Source: a virus
Direction: 5' to 3' (one strand)
DNA length: 44,604 bases
Virus record (IMG/VR): IMGVR_UViG_3300027996_000062
Location: 1 to 44,604 of that record
How positions within the stretch are numbered: position 1 is the stretch's first letter; each line of letters starts with the position of its first letter. The translations under genes were made by a program, and so were the position numbers. The notes under the pieces were generated by a model, which saw only the letters and a program-made list of their open reading frames with translations, was not told the DNA's origin and ran no database searches. Of this stretch, positions 27,727-36,000 are shown piece by piece.

Positions 27727-28892
27727 TAAAATTCCTCTGTTTTTCTGATTTGAATATTCTTTCCACCTGGTATCTTATCAGTTCCTGATGTTACCCATAC
27801 AGTTTTTATACCATAAGTGTCATAGTCATAGCAAAATTCCCCGTCGGTAAAATATATTAATTGTTTCTTATGAATCTTATTTTCTCTCATGTAATCAAAT
27901 ACGGGTTGGACTCTAGTTCCTCCTTGACCACATATTTTAATATTTTTCCATTGACCTTTTTCATATGTCGCTACAGATTGAACATCACAATCACATTGTA
28001 TGAGAGTAATTTTATTTGTAATTGAATCAAGCATACTTTCGATCTCTCCAAAGAAGTCTTTTAGTAGATCATAGTAGAAAGTTGAGCCAGAAGTATCAAC
28101 AGCAATAACTATCTCAACTTCGTTGTATTTCTTTCCCGGAAGAGGCAAACTTCTTCTATTATATCTAGTCCAACTTGATTCGGGATTATCTGTTCTTTGA
28201 GCAACCAATTTCCTAAATGTTTTCTTCAATTCATTCTGCCATTTTATTTGTGACTTAGTAAGCTTATCGAGAGTTGCTTTCAGATTACTAGATATATTTC
28301 CATAGTTTCTCATTTTAGCAGCCTTAATAGTATCTTCTATAGCAATCTTAGACATTTCATCAATAGTAATGTCTTCATGTCCTGAATGATCATCAATTGT
28401 TTGATAATCTCCTGTTCCTGTCTCTCCCATTTCAGAGTTTTCCTTGGCTTTCTTATATAAGAAACTATATATTTCTTCAGTAACAAGATTTCCTGTGTAT
28501 CCATCTTTATCTAGAATGGATTTAAAACATCCATTCTCAGGAATTTCTAACTTAGTTCCTCCAATAGATGATTTAATCACTTCCTCATTAATACATATAT
28601 CAGAAGCAACATTAATTATTTTAATCAGCTTATTACCTATTCTATCATGTGTAAGTGTAATAAGATGCATTATCTCATGTACAAGTACTCCTTGCTGTTC
28701 TTGAGGAGGTAAGCTATTGAAGAATTCTTCATTTACAATCATTATTAGTGTTCCTTTGTCTACAGCAACTCCAACAGTAGGAATAGAATCTGTACTTATA
28801 TACTTAAATCTATTCAAGAACTCTGAGAAAAAAGGAGCTCTAGTAAACCAATCAGCACATATTTGTTTTATTTTTTCAGGAACATACTTCAT
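27726..28892 (-). CDS. VWA domain protein with zincin-like N-terminal metallopeptidase domain
   Basis: The 388-residue product has an N-terminal zincin-like domain with HEIMH at residues 72-76 (VLVHEIMHLITLTHDR), a type seen in DUF2201-like phage proteins. It has a VWA domain after residue 255, with the MIDAS motif DTSGS at 266-270, GGTR near 324-327 and FTDGEF near 348-353. It is encoded directly after the MoxR ATPase gene, and MoxR/VWA pairs act together as chaperone-like remodelling machines in bacteria. Whether the peptidase site is active is unknown. It is cytoplasmic, with no signal peptide. Confidence 0.85.
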   Translation of the reverse strand: MKYVPEKIKQICADWFTRAPFFSEFLNRFKYISTDSIPTVGVAVDKGTLIMIVNEEFFNSLPPQEQQGVLVHEIMHLITLTHDRIGNKLIKIINVASDICINEEVIKSSIGGTKLEIPENGCFKSILDKDGYTGNLVTEEIYSFLYKKAKENSEMGETGTGDYQTIDDHSGHEDITIDEMSKIAIEDTIKAAKMRNYGNISSNLKATLDKLTKSQIKWQNELKKTFRKLVAQRTDNPESSWTRYNRRSLPLPGKKYNEVEIVIAVDTSGSTFYYDLLKDFFGEIESMLDSITNKITLIQCDCDVQSVATYEKGQWKNIKICGQGGTRVQPVFDYMRENKIHKKQLIYFTDGEFCYDYDTYGIKTVWVTSGTDKIPGGKNIQIRKTEEF

Positions 28893-28921
28893 TATAAATC
28901 TCCAATAATTAAATCATTAAA

Positions 28922-30049
28922 TTAAGAATTAGGTAAATCAATCAATTGCTGAATCTCTTCATCTGTTAGATCGAGGTCTTTGTCTCTTCCGAAAGTTGTT
29001 ATGAACCTAACATTAATTTCTGAATATTCTTCAACAAAATCCTTAAAGAAGCTGATTAATTTTTCATCTTCTGTATTATGAATATCTTTGATCAATCCAA
29101 AAAGATGATCATCAGTAACATACTTATCAAGATACTTGAAAATATTCTCAAACGTATCTTTAGAAAAATCGTTTGCTTTAACTACATCTTTAATCTGTCC
29201 ATTCAATTGATGGATTCTATGTCTTTCAAAACTATCAAGTTTAGTTTCAATCTCTTCAAATCTCTCAACTACATCTTTAAAAGAAACACTTTCAAGCTCA
29301 GTAAGGAATTGTAAGAATGTTGAAGTTACTCCGTTTAACATACTAGGACCAATAAGTTCAGTGATTTCTCTAATTTTATTATCATTTTGTTTGATAATAT
29401 CTGAAAAGAGTGTCCATGTTCTAGGTGTGATTGATTTTGTGCATTCATCTTCAAAGTCAACATATAATTTACCAACGTCTCCTTCGAGATAATTAATAAT
29501 CTCTGGAACAACTTCGTTTTGTCTTGCCCATGTCAACCAACAATCGATTTCCGGTTCTACTTCGAGATATACGAATCTGTTTTTAAGAGCTGAATCAAAT
29601 TCGAGTACGTCTGTTCCATCTTCTGCTCCGAGATTACCAGCAGCAACAATGTACCAGTTATCTAATAGTTCGTATTCTCCAACTCTTCTATCATATACAA
29701 GCTGAAAGATGGACTGTAACACGTCTGGCCGGGCTCTGTTGATCTCATCTAAGAAAAGAATACCAGAAGTACCTTCAAACCTTTCAATGCCTTTAAACGG
29801 AATCATTTCAGGCGGAAACCAAGAAGAAACTTTTTTCTCATGATCTATAGCAGGAATACCTCTAACATCACAGCTATCTAATTGTGACAATCTGAGGTCA
29901 ATAAAATCAAATCCCATTTCTTCGGCTAACTGAGCAACAATCTCAGATTTTCCGATACCCGGTTTACCGTGAAGAAAAGGAGCGATAACTTGTTTTTTGC
30001 CTTTAATAACTAACTTCTCTAAAATGGACTTTGTTTTTAAAATGTTCAT
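28922..30049 (-). CDS. MoxR-type AAA+ ATPase
   Basis: The start at 30049 follows GGAGGCATT; an upstream start would add about ten residues (MFEYLIFGGI). The 375-residue product has Walker A GKPGIGKS (28-35), Walker B ILFLDE (97-102) with INRARPDV after it, and sensor 1 in YIVAAGNLG. The C-terminal helical lid follows. The MoxR family couples ATP hydrolysis to protein remodelling with a VWA partner, which is the next gene. It is the first gene of a five-gene leftward operon: ATPase, VWA/zincin, two MORN proteins and a 129-residue protein. Confidence 0.9.
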   Translation of the reverse strand: MNILKTKSILEKLVIKGKKQVIAPFLHGKPGIGKSEIVAQLAEEMGFDFIDLRLSQLDSCDVRGIPAIDHEKKVSSWFPPEMIPFKGIERFEGTSGILFLDEINRARPDVLQSIFQLVYDRRVGEYELLDNWYIVAAGNLGAEDGTDVLEFDSALKNRFVYLEVEPEIDCWLTWARQNEVVPEIINYLEGDVGKLYVDFEDECTKSITPRTWTLFSDIIKQNDNKIREITELIGPSMLNGVTSTFLQFLTELESVSFKDVVERFEEIETKLDSFERHRIHQLNGQIKDVVKANDFSKDTFENIFKYLDKYVTDDHLFGLIKDIHNTEDEKLISFFKDFVEEYSEINVRFITTFGRDKDLDLTDEEIQQLIDLPNS

Positions 30050-30088
30050 AATGCCTCCAAAAATTAAATACTCAAACAATCTACTAAT

Positions 30089-30117
30089 AATATACTATAT
30101 AAATAGTCAAAAGTAAA
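30089..30117 (-). promoter_or_regulatory. Sigma70-type promoter of the MoxR/VWA operon
   Basis: Minus strand TTTACT, 17 bases, TATATT. It is weaker than the other early promoters, and its spacer contains the late promoter at 30098-30105 on the plus strand. Confidence 0.65.
30098..30105 (+). promoter_or_regulatory. T4-type late promoter embedded in the opposing early promoter
   Basis: TATAAATA sits 46 bases before the start at 30152, within the -10/-35 spacer of the leftward promoter. Binding at one should block the other. Confidence 0.65.
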
Positions 30118-30151
30118 GATTTTTTTAACTTATTTAAGAGGTTTTTTGTAA

Positions 30152-30658
30152 ATGTGTGTTTTCATTATTCTTTTGGGCCCACTTTTCATATCATGCTTCT
30201 TGTATTTTTATATTGGATTTGTTGAAACCAATAAGAAATACGGAAAAATATTAGCCAAAATAACACGGTATGATATTTTTATAAGAAGTAAGATAGGTAA
30301 ACTTGATAATTCTTTCATTGATAAATTCGATTTGGCTTTCATGGTTATGTACAATAAGATTAATAGGAGTGATAATATTGAAGTGGTTCCGGATATATTA
30401 AAAAATACTGAGATATTCATTGTAGATAGTATAGAATATTTAAGCAACAAGTTTGCTGCTGGCATTACTTTCAAGAAGTTTTCGTGGAGAAGATTGAAAT
30501 ACATATACTATATAGGTATTAGCTATGATGTTATTTCTTTAAATTTCACTGTAGATCAATTATCAGAATTATTACTACACGAGTATAAGCATGATTGGTT
30601 AATACATCAAGGAAAAGATCCAGATCCAACTCATTCAAGTAATCTATTCAACGACTAA
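30152..30658 (+). CDS. Membrane-anchored HExxH protein (putative metallopeptidase)
   Basis: The 168-residue product has an N-terminal membrane segment (FIILLGPLFISCFLYFYIGFV) and no other. Near the C-terminus it has LLLHEYKHDWLIHQGKDPDPTHSSN, with an HEYKH zinc-binding motif. His/Asp residues lie about 15-20 residues after it. The body between is a compact soluble domain (residues 35-140). The pattern suggests a small membrane-tethered zinc metallopeptidase on the cytoplasmic or periplasmic face. It is a late gene placed before the fibre cluster, so it could process a virion protein or act at the envelope during lysis. The substrate is unknown. Confidence 0.68.
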   Translation: MCVFIILLGPLFISCFLYFYIGFVETNKKYGKILAKITRYDIFIRSKIGKLDNSFIDKFDLAFMVMYNKINRSDNIEVVPDILKNTEIFIVDSIEYLSNKFAAGITFKKFSWRRLKYIYYIGISYDVISLNFTVDQLSELLLHEYKHDWLIHQGKDPDPTHSSNLFND

Positions 30659-30670
30659 TCTAAAAAAATA

Positions 30671-30678
30671 TATAAATA
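30671..30678 (+). promoter_or_regulatory. T4-type late promoter
   Basis: TATAAATA lies 37 bases before the start at 30716. Confidence 0.75.
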
Positions 30679-30715
30679 CATATATAATTAATAAAATAGA
30701 TATATGGAGAAATAG

Positions 30716-31126
30716 ATGGCTTTTACAACAACAGAATTTGTAGCAGATAATTTAGAATCAATTACAGATGTTAATGCTGATGGTACGGAGTGGGCCTGTG
30801 TATACGATGTTAAAAATCCGAAATGTGAATTCGTTGAGTTACTTTACAAATACACTAAGAATACATCAACCAATTTTACACTAAAAACTGAATTCGTTAG
30901 TAAGCGTGTATCAGGTGAATTCTTTGGAGAAACTATCCTAGACACTACCTCAATGACTGTTGATGATGCTACATTGACAATTGATACAGCTGGATCATAT
31001 AGTATTAGAATTCCTGTAGGGATTGCTAATGATAAGGTAAAGATAACAATAACTCCTGATGTAGCAGGCGGAACAGACACACTCGAAATTTACATTGATG
31101 AATTAACTAGTAAATCATCTAGATAG
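30716..31126 (+). CDS. Small beta-rich fibre-associated protein (136 aa)
   Basis: The product opens MAFTTTEFVADNLESITDVNADGTEWACVYD and is beta-rich throughout. It resembles the protein at 32636-33028 in opening (MAFT), in a middle block with (F/Y)(F/Y)ETI and in ending strands (VKITITPDVAGGTDTLEIYID). The bases around the two starts are also nearly identical. It is followed 11 bases later by a tailspike-like gene, so it may be a fibre joint, adaptor or decoration protein. Confidence 0.68.
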   Translation: MAFTTTEFVADNLESITDVNADGTEWACVYDVKNPKCEFVELLYKYTKNTSTNFTLKTEFVSKRVSGEFFGETILDTTSMTVDDATLTIDTAGSYSIRIPVGIANDKVKITITPDVAGGTDTLEIYIDELTSKSSR

Positions 31127-31136
31127 GGAGGAAAAA

Positions 31137-32534
31137 ATGAGAAATAGAAGTAATAAATTACAAAAAGACAAATCTCCTTTTAATGGCTCTCTAGATTCGT
31201 CATATGAACTTGATTATAGAGATCTAGCAAAAGAAGAAGCTAATAGAACGATATACATAGCAACCACCGGAAATGATTCTACTGGAGATGGAAGTTCTGG
31301 TGCCCCTTTTCTTACTATTAATAGAGCACTATTAGATATAAAACCGTTTAATGAAGCAACCATAACCGTATCTTTTGATGATGGAACTTATACATTAGCA
31401 AACGATTTATTTATAAGAGATTATGGAAAAAATGCTGAATTGAAATTTGAGACTACTAATAGTGGGTTTTCCGTAGTTGAAGCTTCATCAACTTTTACAT
31501 CAAATGACGGATTCACTTACAATAATACAGCAAAAACATGGACAGTAGATGAGCATAAAGGAAGATTTATAAGAGTCATATCGATGGTCTCAGGTACTCT
31601 CCCTACTGGAAATTCAGCATATATTCCTATACTAAGTAATACCGCTACAGCACTTGAATTGTCGGGCGCATATTATAACAATTATAATGCATATGAAATA
31701 GTGGAGTGTGACGTTGAAATAGCACACAATTCAAATAATATTTTTACTGCTACCGATTCAAATTCGTATTTGCAGTTTAATAGAATTGAATTTTCTGGTA
31801 CTGGCGGAGTATATTGTGGATGCGACACTATTATCCCTATTCAACAGGCAGTTGCTGCTACAGTTTTCAATGCATGTCACATTGAAAACAGTAAAATTAG
31901 AGGTGAACGAACATTTTTGAACAATTGTTTCTTGGATTGTAGTGAAAGATGTCATATAAGAACCTTGACTTCCTGTGTTATTAATTCGAGTACTGATTAT
32001 ATACTTACAAATTATGCTGATAATGAAAGATCAGCTTACTTTTCGTTTGGTTACGGTAATTACAAAGGAGTCGGTACAAATACTTTATTTTTAGGAGACG
32101 GCTCAGTAAAAGAGTATGATTCTAAATATTCAAACTTTAAAGTACTTTTTTATAAAATGAAAGAATTGGTTATGCAGGGAGATTTTATATTTGGTTCCAA
32201 TGTAAAATTCATGGCACAAATTCTTCCAGGGATCACAGAATCCATTATTTCAAAGTATGGTGATCTGTATGGTGGATATTATTCGGTCGTATTTACTGGT
32301 GCGCCAACGACAGCATATTTGACTAAAGACGGTTCTACAGCATTTGAGCAATATATTAATTTGGATGAAAGTATTAACGCAGGTTTACTAAGTGATAATT
32401 ATACAGTTTTTACAGAAAATGACATTGAAATCACTGATAAAACCAAAGGCATAGTAATGACTACTCCAGATGGAACAAAAAGATATAGAATCAACATTGA
32501 TAATGCTGGTGCTTTAGTAACAACTTTAATATAA
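31137..32534 (+). CDS. Tailspike/fibre protein with parallel beta-helix
   Basis: The 465-residue product starts after GGGAGGAAAAA. Residues about 36-70 (IYIATTGNDSTGDGSSGAPFLTI) are the typical opening of right-handed beta-helix repeats, and short coils of strands follow (AHNSNNIFTATDSNSYLQFN, CHIENSKIRGERTFLNNCFLDCS). It has no enzymatic motif that I can identify. Adsorption or polysaccharide binding or degradation is the usual role of such proteins. It shares the late transcript with the upstream small protein. The C-terminal 100 residues would be the trimerisation tip. Confidence 0.72.
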   Translation: MRNRSNKLQKDKSPFNGSLDSSYELDYRDLAKEEANRTIYIATTGNDSTGDGSSGAPFLTINRALLDIKPFNEATITVSFDDGTYTLANDLFIRDYGKNAELKFETTNSGFSVVEASSTFTSNDGFTYNNTAKTWTVDEHKGRFIRVISMVSGTLPTGNSAYIPILSNTATALELSGAYYNNYNAYEIVECDVEIAHNSNNIFTATDSNSYLQFNRIEFSGTGGVYCGCDTIIPIQQAVAATVFNACHIENSKIRGERTFLNNCFLDCSERCHIRTLTSCVINSSTDYILTNYADNERSAYFSFGYGNYKGVGTNTLFLGDGSVKEYDSKYSNFKVLFYKMKELVMQGDFIFGSNVKFMAQILPGITESIISKYGDLYGGYYSVVFTGAPTTAYLTKDGSTAFEQYINLDESINAGLLSDNYTVFTENDIEITDKTKGIVMTTPDGTKRYRINIDNAGALVTTLI

Positions 32535-32589
32535 TCAAACATTTAAATCAATCAATCAAAAGCCATTTACATCAACTCAAATATTATAA

Positions 32590-32597
32590 TATAAATA
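32590..32597 (+). promoter_or_regulatory. T4-type late promoter
   Basis: TATAAATA lies 38 bases before the start at 32636. Confidence 0.75.
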
Positions 32598-32635
32598 AGT
32601 AGTAGAATAATATGTAAAAATAATAGGAGAAATAG

Positions 32636-33028
32636 ATGGCTTTTACAATCACCAAAGTAAATACTAATAATATAACTCAAATAACAGATGACGGATCTAT
32701 CTGGAGTGTATACTATACTAAAACAAACAAACAACATAATTCATTGATGTTTTATATAGACTATACACAGGGTGATGAAACTGAAATAGTTATAAGAGTT
32801 AAGAGAATGGATCAACGATTATCAACTGAATATTTTTATGAAACTATTGCTAGTGGTACCGGCGAGATATCTATATATGAGCAGACTATCACCTCGTCCG
32901 GTAGATACGTAATACATTGGCAGATAGCTAAATCAGAGGAATTTGCTATTATAGAAGTAGAACCAGATGCTACAACAGGAGACGGAACAGTATTAATAGA
33001 AATATCAGAAAATAATTTCTCAACTTAA
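32636..33028 (+). CDS. Small beta-rich fibre-associated protein, paralogue (130 aa)
   Basis: The product opens MAFTITKVNTNNITQITDDGSIWSVYY and follows the same beta-rich plan as the protein at 30716-31126. Both have ETI in the middle and an end block with (V/I)E(V/P).PDA..G(D/T)GT. Each paralogue precedes a large fibre-type gene, so they probably pair with fibre proteins. It has its own late promoter. Confidence 0.68.
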   Translation: MAFTITKVNTNNITQITDDGSIWSVYYTKTNKQHNSLMFYIDYTQGDETEIVIRVKRMDQRLSTEYFYETIASGTGEISIYEQTITSSGRYVIHWQIAKSEEFAIIEVEPDATTGDGTVLIEISENNFST

Positions 33029-33041
33029 TTTCAATAAAATA

Positions 33042-33049
33042 TATAAATA
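33042..33049 (+). promoter_or_regulatory. T4-type late promoter for the long fibre gene
   Basis: TATAAATA lies 31 bases before the start at 33081. The sequence continuing from it (ATATCAG) is like that after the late promoters at 16526 and 24616. Confidence 0.8.
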
Positions 33050-33080
33050 ATATCAGATAAAAATATAATAGGAGTATTTT

Positions 33081-36000
33081 ATGACTATAAGAGAAGGGAT
33101 GAAACAATTAACTTCTGTTAGTTCCGGATCAATTGATCCAACCATAATAACAAGAATAGAAACATTAGAGGATTATGATGAAACATACGAGATTTTCACA
33201 AACATTACAAGCGGTACAACAAGTACGATCACAAAACCAATCGGCTCAACAATTGTCCTTGACAGATATCCAGAAGCAGGTGACGCAATTATTGTCACCA
33301 CAGACACAAACGGAAGACCAATCGATACACCGGCCAGAACAGCAGCAGGAGAAATCATCACAACAACATTTGACACGGCGGGAAATTACACTCTTAGTGG
33401 CACTCCATCTGCTTATCCTGTTAGCCTTATATATCAAGTCACCATCAGCAGAGCAAATGCTGGAAATATTACGCAGTCTAGTATTGTAGATAAATTTGAA
33501 ACTTACGAGGCAGATGAAATAGCAGTCGACTCAAGTGGATTCTCTGGAAACTTAAGTACAACTGACATTGAAGTTCAAACAGCATTGAACACAGTCGATG
33601 GACTAACTATACCAATAGCAAGTGATATAGCATATAATTCTGTAACGTGGGATAGTAACACTGATGTTCCTACTAAAAATGCTGTTAGAGATAAGTTTGT
33701 GACTAGTGATACTGCAATAGGACTCAATACAACTCATAGAGGTCTAACTACCAATCCACATTCAGTTACTATGGATCAACTTCCTATTAGCGTAATAGGA
33801 ACACCAACTTATGATAATTTAGCAGACGCATTTAATATGTTTGGTAGTGCTGGACTGGTTTCTGGTGGAGTGATTACTGATGCTGGTGGAGCTACTATTA
33901 ATGTTAGTGCTGGATCAGGTCTCGTGAGATCTTCAGATGATTGTTTGGCCCAAATATATTCGTTTGATTTTTCAGCTATTGTTGGAACAGCTATACCAAC
34001 TGATACAGTAAGATATATAGGAGTTGAATACAATGCTGGATCACCACAAATATTGATTAGCGCAACAAATAACTTTGACGAACATACTATTTTTGCACTT
34101 GGGACAGTGGTGAATGAAAGTGGTGTATTACATATATTGAACAACCCTCAAAAATTTACAGATTCAACCACCTCAATTATTCATAGGTTTTATGAGACCG
34201 ATAGATTCAAATATGCTGAAAGACTTGGAGGCGGATATCTAGCAGAGACAGGAACCAGAAATCTAACACTTACAGCTGTTGAGTTTTATGACAGACTTAA
34301 TGAGTTTGAGATCACTTCAAAAAATACAAGTACAGGGGACACATTCGATTCTTATAGTTCTTCTGGTTTAGAGAGTACGGGCAACACACAATGGGATAAT
34401 CTTAACTATGATAATGCTGGAACTCTCACAGCTATGGCAGCTAATAGATATGCAAATCTCTGGTTTTATGTCGAAATGGATGATTCAATTGTGTGTGTAT
34501 ACGGAACCGGCCAGTACACTAGTTCGGCTGCTGCACAACAAGAATCAGCTCCAGCTACATTACCAGCAAGACTAACTTCTCATGGTAAACTATTAGCTAG
34601 GCTCACATTCAAGCAAGCTGATACAACAGCATTAGCTATCGAGTCTGCTTTTGATGTGTCATTCAATGGCACACTTGCATCCGTTCATAACAATCTTTCT
34701 GGATTACAGGGTGGAATAACAGATGAGTATTATCATCTATCAGCAAGTGATTACACAGCTATAAGTGGATGGAGTGAGTCAAATGTAGTTTATGTTGGTA
34801 AACATGGAAATGATTCAAACGATGGACTAACAATAGCAAATGCTAAATTGACATTTGCAAACGCAATAACATATGTTAATACTCAAACCCCAAGCTCTTC
34901 TAACAGATTTTCTATTCTATGTAATGATGCTGGTGAATATACTGAAAGTTTTACTGTTCCGTCTTGGGTGGGAATTATAGCTCCAGCTGCTAAGATAGTC
35001 GGTAATCAAACAGTTAACGAAAACAGTCTTTTGAATTCTTTTAGATTAGTTGCTTCATCTGGATACGCTGTGAATAAGACTACTGGTTCAGGTGCTGCTA
35101 CAGTTGTTTGTCCTAGAGCTGTTTTAACTTCTACTGCTGGTGCTCTAACATGTACATCAGGTGTAGTAAATTATTCTGGTAATTCTATTGAGGTCGTTGA
35201 TGGAGTTGCTATTAACGGAGTAAATGGAACTGTTAATGCTAAAGTAGAGTATATAGATATAACTGGAACTGGAACAGGTCTTGTTAGTGCATCTGGAGGA
35301 AACTTATTCTTTAACGGTACATCTATATCTTGTAGTGGTGCTGGTACCGCTTTAAGTCTTAACTTAACATGTACTATTACTGCTATGGTTAATAGTATAT
35401 CTTGTAATGTAGCATATAATGTTATAGATGCTTTCTCAACTCTTAAATTGAATTGTGCTGAACTATCAGGTACACAAACTGGCATAGGAACAGTTAATTA
35501 TTTTTCTGTTGATTCAGGCGCAATATTAGACGGTAGTATAAGAATTTTGGATTTAAACACGGCTAATGGATTAGTTCAGACAGATGCTGATGGTGTACTT
35601 AGTACTACTCTAACACCAAGTGGATTAACATCTATATCTGCTACGACCGGAACATTCACAAATGTTGGTGGTACATTAAGTACAGCTGCTCAAAGCAATG
35701 TTACTAGCTTAGGAACTCTAACTGGCTTAGGAGTAAATGGAACAACTTCTTTAGATGGATCTGTTACAATAAATGAAAGTGGATCAGATGTTGATTTTAG
35801 AGTTGAATCTGATACTAACGAAAATGCTTTGTTTGTTGAGGGTTCAAGTGGTAATGTAGGAATAGGAGTCGATACTCCATATCAAGGCGTTTTACATGTT
35901 AGATCATCAATAGCAACACAACCAAGAGGTATAACTACAGAACAATATACAGATGATTCTAAGGCACCAATGATCAATCTAGTAAAAAACAGACCTACTG

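Noticed and set aside
35171-35485. Leftward frames across the long fibre gene (also 33809-34144 and 37133-37393)
   Set aside because: The proline- and serine-rich products are what antisense reading of fibre repeats gives; no signals support them.
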